A stretch of DNA of 52,011 nucleotides. It comes from Nonomuraea turkmeniaca (GTDB lineage Bacteria > Actinomycetota > Actinomycetes > Streptosporangiales > Streptosporangiaceae). Positions 8,030 to 17,144 of this stretch are shown in pieces; the first letter of the stretch is position 1, and each line of letters starts with the position of its first letter. The position numbers and the translations under genes are program-made. The stretch lies in assembly GCF_005889735.1 (NCBI RefSeq), contig NZ_VCKY01000048.1, positions 1 through 52,011 on the forward strand, given 5' to 3'. The notes beneath the pieces are model-generated. The model searched no databases. It was not told the DNA's origin and saw only the letters and a list, made by a program, of their open reading frames with translations.

Positions 8030-9583
8030 GTGGATACCGACCGATCGTCGGCCGCACGCCCGAGACCTCCGCGCCCGGGGCCTGGGAGCCTGGAACGGGT
8101 GCGGCTGAGGCTGGGGCGCGTGGCGCCCGCCATCCTTGGCGCGGCCCTGGCGGTGCTGGCGCTCGGGCCGGCCTTGGGGTGGGGGCTGGTGCTCCGCTAC
8201 GACCTGCTCTTCGTACCGGATCCGCCGCTGCTGCCGGACAGCGGCGGGTTCCCCCGCGCCATGCCCAGCGATCTGGTCGTGGCGCTGCTGTCACGGGTAC
8301 TGCCCGTGGAGATCGTGCAGAAGGGCGTGCTGGTCGCGATCTTCGTGCTGGCCGCGACCGGCGCGGCGGCGCTGGTGCCGCCGGAGCGCCGGCTGGCGCG
8401 GCTGGTCGCCGCCGCCTGCTTCGCCTGGAACATCTACCTCGCGCAGCGGCTCATGCTCGGCCAGTGGGCGCTGCTGCTCGGCGTGGCCGGCCTGCCCTGG
8501 GCCGTGCGGGCCGTGGGCATGCGCTGGACCCGGCTCCTCCTGGCGCTGCTCCCGGCGGCGATCGGCGGGTTCCAGGCCATGCTGGTCTCGGCGCTCACCC
8601 TGCTGCCGATCGCCGTCGCGCGCCGCAAGGTGCCGATGGTCGCCGGGATCCTGATCGTGTACAGCCTGCCCTGGGCGGTGCCCGCGCTGGGCTCGGGCGC
8701 GGTGACGGACCCGGCGGGTGTGGACGCGTTCGCGGCCCGCGCCGACGGGCCCTTCGGCGTCGTGGGCAGCCTGCTCTCGCTGGGCGGCATCTGGAGCGCC
8801 GACGCCGGGTTGCCCGGCCAGGAGTCATGGTGGCTCGCCACCGCACGCCTGCTCCTGGTCGCGGCGGGCGTCTTCGGCTACGTACGGCTCCGCGTCGCCC
8901 CGGACCGGCCGGCGTGGTGGGGCGGGCTGGCCGTGGCCGCCACGGCCGGGCTCTGCCTGGCGGGGCTGGGGGCGTTCCCGGTCGGCCGCGAGGCGCTCAA
9001 GTGGCTCATCGCCCTGTGGCCGGGATTCGGCCCGCTCCGCGACGGCCAGGTCTATCTCGCGCCGCTCGCGCTGCTGGTCGCGGCCGGCCTGGCCGCGGTC
9101 CTGAGGGAGGGGGCGCCCGCGCTGGTCGGGATCGTGGCGCCGGTGCTGGTGCTGCCCACGCTCGCGTTCGGGGGGTTCGGCCGGCTGGCCGCGGTGGCGT
9201 ACCCCCCGGACTGGACGGTCGTGCAGCGGATCGTCAACACCGACCCCGTGCCGGGAGCGCTGCTGTCACTGCCCTGGGGCGCGCACCGGGCCTTCGCCTG
9301 GAACGGTGGCCGGATCGTGCTGGACCCGGCCACCAAACTCTTCGAGCGGCGGGTCGTCTGGGACGACACGCTGTACGTCGGACTGCCGGACGGAAGCCGC
9401 CTGAGGGTGCGCGGCGAGGACCCGCTGAACCGGCGCGCAGGCGAGCTCCTGGCGACTCGCGATCTGGCGCGGCTCCCTGTCAGATACGTGCTGGTGCCTT
9501 CAAGCCAGAACGGGTTCCTACTTGAAGCGGCCGGCTTCAAGACCATTTTCCGCGGCAAAGAGCTCGACTTGCTGCGGCGTTGA
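8030..9583 (+). CDS. Large polytopic membrane protein of the arabinan locus (GT-C-like)
   Basis: The 517-residue protein starts at GTG 8030 after GGGAGAGG. A short Pro/Arg-rich cytoplasmic tail leads into about ten to twelve transmembrane helices (first at about residues 32-55). The first external loop has RYDLLFVPDPPLLPDSGG (Asp58), in the position where GT-C glycosyltransferases carry their catalytic acidic residue. The C-terminal ~110 residues are soluble and extracytoplasmic (LSLPWGAHRAFAWNGGRIV...). It resembles the transmembrane proteins encoded beside aftD in mycobacteria (Rv0226c/Rv0236c region), but I cannot assign an activity. It is the first gene of the envelope locus and is followed by the DUF2613 microprotein and a glycosyltransferase. 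Confidence 0.72.
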   Translation: MDTDRSSAARPRPPRPGPGSLERVRLRLGRVAPAILGAALAVLALGPALGWGLVLRYDLLFVPDPPLLPDSGGFPRAMPSDLVVALLSRVLPVEIVQKGVLVAIFVLAATGAAALVPPERRLARLVAAACFAWNIYLAQRLMLGQWALLLGVAGLPWAVRAVGMRWTRLLLALLPAAIGGFQAMLVSALTLLPIAVARRKVPMVAGILIVYSLPWAVPALGSGAVTDPAGVDAFAARADGPFGVVGSLLSLGGIWSADAGLPGQESWWLATARLLLVAAGVFGYVRLRVAPDRPAWWGGLAVAATAGLCLAGLGAFPVGREALKWLIALWPGFGPLRDGQVYLAPLALLVAAGLAAVLREGAPALVGIVAPVLVLPTLAFGGFGRLAAVAYPPDWTVVQRIVNTDPVPGALLSLPWGAHRAFAWNGGRIVLDPATKLFERRVVWDDTLYVGLPDGSRLRVRGEDPLNRRAGELLATRDLARLPVRYVLVPSSQNGFLLEAAGFKTIFRGKELDLLRR

Positions 9584-9653
9584 CCCGGCGTTTCGTGATA
9601 TACCAGAGAGTAACTTGCTTTATCACGGTTTGACCAATGTTATGGATTCAAGC

Positions 9654-9667
9654 CGGAACACGTTCTA
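9654..9667. promoter_or_regulatory. KstR-type box (one mismatch)
   Basis: CGGAACACGTTCTA matches TnnAACnnGTTnnA except for the first base. It lies 42 bp upstream of the TTG start of the DUF2613 gene, in the 125-bp gap that probably holds the promoter of the downstream glycosyltransferase/AftD group. The KstR consensus is from mycobacteria and rhodococci; the local regulator is not in the window. Confidence 0.5.
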
Positions 9668-9708
9668 GTCTCGGCACACTGCGCCACAGATCGGAAGGGA
9701 GTGCTCTG

Positions 9709-9840
9709 TTGTTGCGACTTCTCGTGGCCTTGGCCATCGGAGCTCTGCTGGCGGTCGGTGCTTCCGTTGCCGTGGTCAATGTGGCGTCACCTTCCCTGAC
9801 CCCGCCGAACCAGCCGCTCTACAACTACGGCACCAGGTGA
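9709..9840 (+). CDS. DUF2613-like membrane microprotein
   Basis: A 43-residue product read from TTG 9709, 7 nt after a strong GGAAGGGAG ribosome binding site (9693-9701). A longer ATG-initiated reading from 9637 would start with a non-hydrophobic stretch lacking a binding site. It has one N-terminal transmembrane helix (LRLLVALAIGALLAVGASV) and a short outside tail ending PLYNYGTR. DUF2613 proteins, for example mycobacterial Rv0236A, have this length and Y-G-T/S-R ending, and Rv0236A lies beside aftD. Here it also lies just before the AftD-type gene, which strengthens the call. Role unknown; a partner or regulator of AftD is a reasonable guess. Confidence 0.7.
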   Translation: MLRLLVALAIGALLAVGASVAVVNVASPSLTPPNQPLYNYGTR

Positions 9841-9929
9841 TCCTCCCCACTTGACGGGGCCATACCCAGCTCAGCAGCAAGGTGTGTGGCTCCGCCATGC
9901 CCTCATGCCCTCATGCCCGCTGACGAGGA

Positions 9930-11156
9930 GTGACGGTGGTCTTTACCGGTGAGCACCAGGCCGAGGCGGCAGGCCTGGCAGAGCCGCGGGCTCGCGGCGA
10001 GAGGGAAGACGAGCGGCCGCTCGCGGGGGTCCGCGTCGCCATGCTGAACTTCCGCGAGCCCCGGCAGTCGACCGCCGGCGGGGCGGAGGAGTACGCGTGG
10101 CAGGTCAGCCGGTTCCTGCTGAGCCAGGGAGCCTCGGTCGTCTTCGTGACCGGGCGCCAGCGGGGGCAGCGCCGCGCCGAGGTCCTGGAGGACGTCCAGG
10201 TGCGCAGGATGGGCAATCCCTTCCTGGTCTACGTGCTGGTGCCGCTCTGGCTGCTGTTCCACCGGCGCTCGGTCGACGTCGTGATCGACACGATGAACGG
10301 CATCCCGTTCTTCTCGCCGCTTGTGGTGCGTCGCCGCACCCCCGTGTTCTGCCTCGTGCACCATGTGCACGACCGGCAGTTCCACGCCTTCCTCCCGCGG
10401 TGGCTGGCCAGGATCGGCTGCCTCGTCGAAGGGCCCGTCGCACGGCTGCTCTACCGCCGCTGCCTGACGATCACGGTCTCGGAGTCGTCCAAGCAGGAGC
10501 TCGTCAAGAGGCTGCGCTGGCTCGCGGCGATCACCATAGTTCCGAACGGCTGCGCCGAGCCCGTCGACGTCCAGCCGGAGCCTGTCCAGGGCGACCCCGC
10601 GATCGTGTACGCCGGGCGCCTCGTCGGGCACAAGCGCATCGAGCGCGTCGTGGACCTGGCCGCCGAGCTGGACGCCGCGTGGCCGCGGCTGACCGTGCAC
10701 GTCATCGGGCGCGGCCCCGAGCATGGCCCGCTCGCCCGGCAGATCGAGGACAAAGGGTTGTGCGGCCGGGTCGTGCTGCACGGATTCCTGTCCGAGCCAC
10801 GCAAGAACGCGCTGCTCGCCGCCGCCCGGCTGAATGTGACGGCCTCGGAGTTCGAGGGCTGGGGGCTGACCGTGATCGAGGCCGCCGCGCTCGGGGTGCC
10901 GACGGTGGCTTACGACGTGGCGGGACTGCGTGACTCCGTCCGCGACGGCGTCACCGGATGGCTGGTACGCGACGGGGAGAACCTGCAGGACGTCGTCGAA
11001 CGCGCGCTCAAAGAGCTGGCGGACCCGGCACGCAGGACCGAGGTGGCCGACGCCTGCCGCGCCTGGGCACGAGAATTTACGTGGGCTCGAACTGGGGCTA
11101 ACATAACCGGACTTATCCTGGCGAAACTCCAAGATCGCGGCGGAGCCTATCAGTGA
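9930..11156 (+). CDS. Glycosyltransferase family 4 (GT-B fold)
   Basis: The 408-residue protein (GTG 9930; GTG 9936, five bases after GAGGAG, is equally good) is a cytosolic retaining sugar transferase. The N-terminal Rossmann domain shows STAGGAEEYAWQVSRFL. The C-terminal domain shows the GT4 landmarks IVYAGRLVGHKRIERVVDL and the nucleotide-sugar motif SEFEGWGLTVIEAAALGVP (E-x7-E), followed by GVTGWLV. Rv0225, a GT4 in the homologous mycobacterial region, is a plausible counterpart. Its stop overlaps the AftD start by 4 bp (GTGA), so the two are probably coupled. Donor and acceptor cannot be read from sequence. It is likely to add a sugar to a lipid-linked precursor before export. Confidence 0.9.
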   Translation: MTVVFTGEHQAEAAGLAEPRARGEREDERPLAGVRVAMLNFREPRQSTAGGAEEYAWQVSRFLLSQGASVVFVTGRQRGQRRAEVLEDVQVRRMGNPFLVYVLVPLWLLFHRRSVDVVIDTMNGIPFFSPLVVRRRTPVFCLVHHVHDRQFHAFLPRWLARIGCLVEGPVARLLYRRCLTITVSESSKQELVKRLRWLAAITIVPNGCAEPVDVQPEPVQGDPAIVYAGRLVGHKRIERVVDLAAELDAAWPRLTVHVIGRGPEHGPLARQIEDKGLCGRVVLHGFLSEPRKNALLAAARLNVTASEFEGWGLTVIEAAALGVPTVAYDVAGLRDSVRDGVTGWLVRDGENLQDVVERALKELADPARRTEVADACRAWAREFTWARTGANITGLILAKLQDRGGAYQ

Positions 11157-14100
11157 CCCAAGCCTCGCCTGGACTCCGGGGGGAGTTCGCGGAGTCCGCC
11201 GCCGAGAGCTACGAGACACGGATCAGACACAGGCTGCGACTGCTCGCCTCCTGCCTCCTGCTCGGTGCCATCGCCTTCAACACCTCGACCGAGAAGATCA
11301 TCCCCGAGACCAAGCTCGACATGGCGGTCAACCCGCTGGGCTTCCTCGGCCGGGCCCTGCACCTCTGGGACGGCGCCTACTTCGGCCACCTGCAGAACCA
11401 GGCGTACGGCTACCTCTTCCCGATGGGCCCGTTCTACGCGCTCGGCCTCGAGCTCGGCATGGAGGCGTGGACGGTCCAGCGGTTGTGGATGTCGCTGGTG
11501 TTGTGCACGGCCTTCCTGGGCGTGGTCCAGCTGGCCCGCGCCATGGGCATCGGCGGCTCGCACACCCGCGTGCTCGCCGGCTTCGTGTACGCGCTCGCGC
11601 CGCACGCCCAGGCGCTCATCGGCATCAACTCCTCGGAGTTCCTGCCCAGCGCCGTCCTGCCGTGGATTCTTCTCCCCCTCGTCAAAGGGGCCAGGCGGGA
11701 GTTGACGGCGCGACGGGCGGCCGCCCTGTCGGCGCTCGCCTTCCTCTTCTGCGGCGGCGTCAACGCCGTGGCCGAGGCGGCCGTCCTCGTCGTCCCGCTG
11801 CTGTACCTGCTGATCAGGCGCGGCGGGGCGGACAAATGGCGCCTGATCGCGTGGTGGCTGCCGCTCATCGCCCTCGCCTCGATGTGGTGGGCGGCCCCGC
11901 TGCTGACGCTGGGCGGGTACATCTTCTCCTTCCTGCCCTTCATCGAGACGGCCAGCGCGACGACCGGCGTCACGTCGCTGGTCAACGCCCTGCGCGGGAC
12001 GTCGAGCTGGCTCAGCTTCCTGACGGTGGACGGGCAGACCTGGCTGCCCGACGCCAACCAGCAGTCCACGGTCCCGTGGCTGATCGTGGTCACCGCGGCC
12101 GTGGCGGCGCTCGGCTTCGCCGGTCTCACCGTGCGCAGGCTGCCCGAGCGCACTTTTCTCCTGATCAGCCTGCTGATCGGCGTCGCCGTCATCACGACGG
12201 GCCATCCGGGCACGCCCCACCACGAGCTCATGGTCGAGCTGCTGGACGGCCCGCTCGCCGTCTTCCGCAACCTGCACAAGTTCGACGCCTTGATCAGGCT
12301 GCCCGTGGCGCTCGGCGTCGCCGGGCTGCTGTCCCTGGTCCGCCTGCGCTGGCGCACGCCGTTGACCGTCGCCGCGGCCGGGCTGATGGGATTGTCGACC
12401 CTGCCCATCCTGTACGCGGGGCTCGCGCCGGCCGGCGGATTCACCGCGATCCCCGACTACTGGAAGCAGGCCGTCACCTGGCTGGGGCGCAACGCGGGAG
12501 ACGGGATGGTCCTGGCCGTGCCCGGCGCCAAGCGTGGCGAGTACCTCTGGGGGCGTCCTCTCGACGAGCCGCTGCAGGCGCTGTCGCAGGGCCGCTGGTC
12601 CACGCACACCATCGTGCCGTGGGGTTCGGCCGGCATCTCGCGGCTCATGGCGGCCATCGACGACCGCCTGTCCACCGGCGAGGGGTCGGCGGGGCTCACG
12701 GCCACGCTGCGCCGCATGGGGGTGACGTACCTGGTGGTCCGCAACGACCTGGACCGCGCCACCATCGGCACGGCCTGGCCGGTCCGCGTGCACCAGGCGC
12801 TGGAGGACTCACCCGGCATCTCGCTCGCGGCCCAGCTGGGGCCCGGCGTCGGCATCGGCCAGTACGGCAAGGCCGCCGCCTGGCTGGACCAGCCCTACCA
12901 CGCGGTCGAGATCTACAAGGTGGCGGACGCCGCGCCGCTCGTCGGCACCGTGGACGCCAGCCGCCCGCTCCGCGTGGGAGGCGCGCCCGAGGCCGTGCTC
13001 GACCTGGCCGAGCAGGGGCTGCTGGACGACGACCGCCCCGTCCTGCTCAACGACGACGCCGGGCAGGTCGAGGTGCCCGCGTCCGACACGGTGCTGACCG
13101 ACACCCTGCGCCGCCGCGAGCTCTCCTACCCCGACCTGCGCCGCAACGCCAGTGCCACGCTCACCGCTGACGAGCCGTTCCGCGGCGCCTCGCCGTCGAA
13201 CGACATCCTCGACCCAGGATGGGAGCGATACCTCGCCACCGCGACCCTCACCGGGATCGCGAAGGTAACGGCGTCCAGCTCCGAAGCGGACGTCACCGCG
13301 GCCCCCCGATCCAGGGAGCCCGGCCGCCAGCCCTTCGCCGCGCTCGACGGCGACCGGCGCACCAGCTGGCGCTCCACGGGCTGGAACGGCGCGGTCGGCG
13401 AGTGGCTGGAGGTCACCTTCACCGAGCCTCTGACGGTCGCCACGATCCAGGTGGCCTTCGAGAACTCGCCCATCGGCCCCCCGCCCAGCGAGGTCGTGGT
13501 GGAGACCGACACGGGCTCGTTGCGCCAACGGGTACGCGCCACCGCCGACCCGCAGGAACTGGTGGTGCCGAAGGGCCCGATCAGCCGGTTGCGCCTGAAG
13601 ATCGCCGCCACCGCGTACGAGCCGCAGAGCAGGCTCGGCAGCCGCGTCGGCATCACCGAGCTGACCATCCCGGGCGTCCAGGCCGGCCGCTCGATCACCG
13701 TGCCCGACCCGGGCGCCGCCTCGGGCGAGCCGGTCTCGGTCGCGGTCAGCAGGACCGGCGACGTCCCTGGGTGCGTCAAGGGCTCGGTCGCCTGGAGCTG
13801 CGCCAAGGGCCACGAGGTCCTGGGCGACGACGGCAATGGCTTCGACCGCTCCTTCACGGTCAGGAAGGACGGCTCGTACGGCGTGTCGGGCCGCGCCGTG
13901 CTCACCGAGCGCTCCGCCATCGAACGGCTCAGCACGCTGCCCGGCGACCCCATGAAGGTGCAGGCGTCCTCGACCGCGGTCGAGCACGGCGCGGCCGCCG
14001 GACGGTGGGCGTTCGACGGCGACCCGAAGACCGCCTGGTTCGCCGACCCGCTCGACCCGCGGCCCACGCTGAGCGTGGAGTTGGCCCGCAGGACCAAGCT

Positions 14101-15292
14101 GTCGCAGATCCGCGTCGTTACGCCCGACTCCTACCTCGGCGCCCCACCTATCCGGGTGACGATCCGTGCCGAGGGTGGGGTCAGGCAGAGCTGGGTGGGC
14201 ACGGACGGCATCATCCGGTTCCCCGCCATGGACGCACAGAAGGTCAAGCTGGAGTTCGGCGCGTCCGGCGGCCGTTCGATCGAGATCAGCGACATCGCCT
14301 TCCCTGGGGTGCGCCCGCTGGGCGCGCTGAACGGCTTCCCGCTCAGGATGCCCTGCGGGTTCGGCCCGGCCCTCACCATCGACGGTGACGTCGTGCACAC
14401 CGAGGTCGTCGATGGCACGCTCAACGACGTGGTCACAGGAAAACCCATCACGTTCAAGAGTTGCGAGCCGCTGCGGCTCACGGCCGGCCAGCCCCGCATG
14501 TCCGTACGGCCGGGAGAGTCCTACCGCATCGAGTCCGCGATCGTCAGCCCCCAGCCTGGAGTGCGCCCGGCCGCGCCCGTGGCGATGAGCGGGGTCTCAG
14601 TCGAGTCGTGGAACCCCGACGAGCGTGTGGTCAAGGTAGGCGTCACCGTCGACTCCTACCTGGTCGTCAACGAGAACTTCAACGCCGGATGGCGGGCCAC
14701 GCTGGGCGCGGTCGAGTTGAAGCCGGTCCGGCTGGACGGCTGGCGGCAGGCTTGGTTCCTCCCCGAGTACACGGTGGGCACCGTCACGCTCACCTACGAG
14801 CCCGACGGCGCCTACCGGGCTGGGCTGGCCGCTGGCGGCGCACTGGCGCTGTTGGTCGCGCTGCTCGCCCTGGTCGGAACGGGCCCGCCGGCGCGGCACC
14901 TAGCGCCTATTCGGCCCGCTCGCCTGCGCGTGGGCCACGTGCTGCCGTTCGCGCTCGCCCTGGGGTTCTGGGTCGCCGGGCTGGCCGGCGCGGCCGTGGT
15001 CGGCGTGGTCTACCTGCTGGGAGCACGGTTGCAACCGCTGCGCGACGCCGAGCACGGGCCACTCGGGCCGCGTGGGCGGCTGTTGCTGGGGCCGGTGGCG
15101 GGCGTCGCCCTCTTCCTGGCCGCCGCGGTCCTGGTCGCCGTGGGGGTGGCCGGCCTGTGGCCGCAGCTCCTCTGCCTGCCCGTGCTGGCGTTCCTGCTCG
15201 CCGAGATCCCCGCCAGGCGGGCGCCGGCCAGGCGACTTGAGATCCCCGTACCCGTCGCCGCGGGCGGCCCGACCATGACGAGCGTGTCGTGA
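11153..15292 (+). CDS. aftD: AftD-type alpha-(1->3)-arabinofuranosyltransferase (DUF3367)
   Basis: This 1379-residue protein matches AftD (about 1400 residues in mycobacteria) in length and layout. The N-terminal ~430 residues are a GT-C membrane domain whose first external loop reads ETKLDMAVNPLGFLGRALHL, with the acidic residue (Asp of TKLD) expected to act in transfer from decaprenyl-phosphoryl-arabinose. It continues LQNQAYGYLFPMGPF, a very conserved AftD segment. The long extracytoplasmic part contains two discoidin/F5-8-type carbohydrate-binding modules (about 690-840 and 940-1065), then a C-terminal transmembrane group (about 1220-1360). AftD branches arabinan in arabinogalactan and lipoarabinomannan. 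Start GTG 11153 overlaps the GT4 stop, and its own stop overlaps the next start by 4 bp, so this is one operon. Confidence 0.9.
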   Translation: MTQASPGLRGEFAESAAESYETRIRHRLRLLASCLLLGAIAFNTSTEKIIPETKLDMAVNPLGFLGRALHLWDGAYFGHLQNQAYGYLFPMGPFYALGLELGMEAWTVQRLWMSLVLCTAFLGVVQLARAMGIGGSHTRVLAGFVYALAPHAQALIGINSSEFLPSAVLPWILLPLVKGARRELTARRAAALSALAFLFCGGVNAVAEAAVLVVPLLYLLIRRGGADKWRLIAWWLPLIALASMWWAAPLLTLGGYIFSFLPFIETASATTGVTSLVNALRGTSSWLSFLTVDGQTWLPDANQQSTVPWLIVVTAAVAALGFAGLTVRRLPERTFLLISLLIGVAVITTGHPGTPHHELMVELLDGPLAVFRNLHKFDALIRLPVALGVAGLLSLVRLRWRTPLTVAAAGLMGLSTLPILYAGLAPAGGFTAIPDYWKQAVTWLGRNAGDGMVLAVPGAKRGEYLWGRPLDEPLQALSQGRWSTHTIVPWGSAGISRLMAAIDDRLSTGEGSAGLTATLRRMGVTYLVVRNDLDRATIGTAWPVRVHQALEDSPGISLAAQLGPGVGIGQYGKAAAWLDQPYHAVEIYKVADAAPLVGTVDASRPLRVGGAPEAVLDLAEQGLLDDDRPVLLNDDAGQVEVPASDTVLTDTLRRRELSYPDLRRNASATLTADEPFRGASPSNDILDPGWERYLATATLTGIAKVTASSSEADVTAAPRSREPGRQPFAALDGDRRTSWRSTGWNGAVGEWLEVTFTEPLTVATIQVAFENSPIGPPPSEVVVETDTGSLRQRVRATADPQELVVPKGPISRLRLKIAATAYEPQSRLGSRVGITELTIPGVQAGRSITVPDPGAASGEPVSVAVSRTGDVPGCVKGSVAWSCAKGHEVLGDDGNGFDRSFTVRKDGSYGVSGRAVLTERSAIERLSTLPGDPMKVQASSTAVEHGAAAGRWAFDGDPKTAWFADPLDPRPTLSVELARRTKLSQIRVVTPDSYLGAPPIRVTIRAEGGVRQSWVGTDGIIRFPAMDAQKVKLEFGASGGRSIEISDIAFPGVRPLGALNGFPLRMPCGFGPALTIDGDVVHTEVVDGTLNDVVTGKPITFKSCEPLRLTAGQPRMSVRPGESYRIESAIVSPQPGVRPAAPVAMSGVSVESWNPDERVVKVGVTVDSYLVVNENFNAGWRATLGAVELKPVRLDGWRQAWFLPEYTVGTVTLTYEPDGAYRAGLAAGGALALLVALLALVGTGPPARHLAPIRPARLRVGHVLPFALALGFWVAGLAGAAVVGVVYLLGARLQPLRDAEHGPLGPRGRLLLGPVAGVALFLAAAVLVAVGVAGLWPQLLCLPVLAFLLAEIPARRAPARRLEIPVPVAAGGPTMTSVS

Positions 15293-17139
15293 CCCAGACC
15301 ACCAAGCCGCGCACCGGATTCGTCTTCACCGTCCCGGCCCCGATGGCCCGCACCGCCGGGGCGCTGTCCCGGTGGGCGCGGCGACAGCACGTCCTGCTGA
15401 CCGCGCTGGTGCTCATCGGCGCGGCCATGGCGTGGAAGGCGACCATCGTCCAGAGCTCTTACTTCAAGGAGGACGACTTCGAGTTCGTGGCCAGGGCCAT
15501 GGAGAACGGCCTCTCCTTCGACTACCTGACCCGGATCCACTTCGGCCAGTTCATGCCGGGCGGCTTCCTGCTGGCGTGGTTCACGTCCAGGCTGGAGCCC
15601 TTCGGCTGGGGGTACGCGGCCGGGGCGACTCTGGTGCTGCACGCCTGCGCCGCGCTCGCCGTCCTGCGCATGCTCCGCGTCGTGTTCGGTAACCGGCCTG
15701 CGATCCTCGCGCCGCTCCTGGTCTTCCTCGTCGCGCCCATCACCGTGCCCGCGCTCGTGTGGTGGGCGGCGGCGCTCAACACCGTGTTCCTGCAGATCGC
15801 CCTGCCCATGGCGATCGCGTCGCACTGGCGTCACCTGCGTACCGGGCGGCTGCTGCACGCCGTGGTGGCGGCGCTGTGGGTGCTGTTCGGGCTGCTCGGG
15901 TTCGTCAAGGGGTTCGCCCTGCCGCTGGTGCTGCTCGCGCTCACGGCGATCTACCACGGCGGCCTGCGCACCGCGCTGCGCAAGTACCTGCCCGCGTGGT
16001 CGCTGTACCTACTCGTGCTGGTGGGTTTCGGGGCACTCTACGTCTATCGGGCGCTCTCCTCGCCCAACACCGGGGCACTGCCGATCTTCGACCAGGCCGC
16101 GGGCTTCCTGTGGGAGCTGCTCGGAAGGACCTTCGCCACCACTGTGCTCGGCGGCCCCTGGCGGTGGTTCGCGGGCGGCGACTGGGGAGTGGCCTCGCCG
16201 CCGCTGCCGGTCGTGATCGCCTCCCTCGTCACCCTCGCGATCCTGGTGGTGCTCACCGCGTACTACCGCAGGCGTGCGGGGTGGGCCTGGGCGATGTTGC
16301 TCGGGTACGTCCTCGTGGCCGACGCCCTGCCGGTGTTGTGGGGCCGGGTGCACCTGCTGGGCTCGTTCGCCGGCACGGACACGCGGTACGTCGCCGACGC
16401 CGTCCCCCTGGTGGCGCTGGTCGTCGGGCTCGTGCTGCTGCCGCTCCCCGAAGAGAGGGAGCCGTACCGGAGGACCTTGCCCGGCCGGGACCGGGTGAGC
16501 GGGATCTGCGGCGCGGCGCTCGGCCTGTTCGTGGGCGCGTCGCTGGTGACGGTCACGCTCTTCTCCGGCTATCTGGGCGCGGACCGGCGCTACCACTACA
16601 TCGAAACCGCCCGCGCCGACCTGACCAAGACGGCGCCCGGCACCGTGATCTACGACCGGTTCGTACCGTCCGACGTGTTGCCGGCCAGCTACAAGACCTA
16701 CAGCCTGACCTCCAGGGTGCTGGGCGCGATGGCCACGCCTCAGCTCAGGGCCAGGATGCAGGCGCCGCCCGCGGCGCTCGACGGCATGGTCTTCGACGAT
16801 CAGGGCCATCTGCGGCCCGTGGACGTGCAGGGAATCCCGCTCGTCCCGACGACGCGGGACCGGTGCTGGCCGGCCAGCCAGGGAACCCTGCAGGTGCCGC
16901 TGGACAACCGCGTCAGCCGCGTGGAGGGCACCCTGGTCAAGCTCGGGTACGCCGCCAGCGCCGACACGAAGATCACGTTCTGGATGGGCGACCAGGCCAC
17001 GGACGTGCAGTTGCGGGCGGGCCTGGGCAAGGTGTTCATGCTCGCCGTGCCGGGCGCAGACCGCATCGTCGTGCACGACCTCCCACCGGGCGTGTGCATC
17101 GGCGACGTGACGCCGGGACAGGCGGTGCCGCGACCGTGA
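15289..17139 (+). CDS. GT-C-type membrane glycosyltransferase, copy 1
   Basis: The 616-residue protein starts at GTG 15289, overlapping the AftD stop. After a cytoplasmic tail and first helix (about 33-52) the first external loop carries FKEDDFEFVARA with Glu61-Asp62-Asp63, the acidic pattern of GT-C transferases that use polyprenyl-phosphate sugars. About eleven helices follow, then a soluble extracytoplasmic domain from about residue 430 (YHYIETARADL...). It is clearly paralogous to the protein at 18829-20817 (same acidic loop, same RY-ADA-PLVALV--L helix, same C-terminal domain plan). In mycobacteria Rv0226c-Rv0227c form a similar pair with a DUF3068 protein; here a DUF3068 gene also follows directly. 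Specific sugar unknown. Confidence 0.82.
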   Translation: MTQTTKPRTGFVFTVPAPMARTAGALSRWARRQHVLLTALVLIGAAMAWKATIVQSSYFKEDDFEFVARAMENGLSFDYLTRIHFGQFMPGGFLLAWFTSRLEPFGWGYAAGATLVLHACAALAVLRMLRVVFGNRPAILAPLLVFLVAPITVPALVWWAAALNTVFLQIALPMAIASHWRHLRTGRLLHAVVAALWVLFGLLGFVKGFALPLVLLALTAIYHGGLRTALRKYLPAWSLYLLVLVGFGALYVYRALSSPNTGALPIFDQAAGFLWELLGRTFATTVLGGPWRWFAGGDWGVASPPLPVVIASLVTLAILVVLTAYYRRRAGWAWAMLLGYVLVADALPVLWGRVHLLGSFAGTDTRYVADAVPLVALVVGLVLLPLPEEREPYRRTLPGRDRVSGICGAALGLFVGASLVTVTLFSGYLGADRRYHYIETARADLTKTAPGTVIYDRFVPSDVLPASYKTYSLTSRVLGAMATPQLRARMQAPPAALDGMVFDDQGHLRPVDVQGIPLVPTTRDRCWPASQGTLQVPLDNRVSRVEGTLVKLGYAASADTKITFWMGDQATDVQLRAGLGKVFMLAVPGADRIVVHDLPPGVCIGDVTPGQAVPRP

Positions 17140-17144
17140 CCGTC

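Noticed and set aside
5961..8133. Large minus-strand frames over the fused acyl-CoA dehydrogenase
   Set aside because: Biased composition and no domain; the plus-strand gene shows two complete dehydrogenase modules.
11150..14398. Several 300-550-codon frames on the minus strand and in other plus frames across the AftD gene
   Set aside because: Low-complexity composition and no recognisable fold, while the AftD frame has conserved motifs over its whole length.
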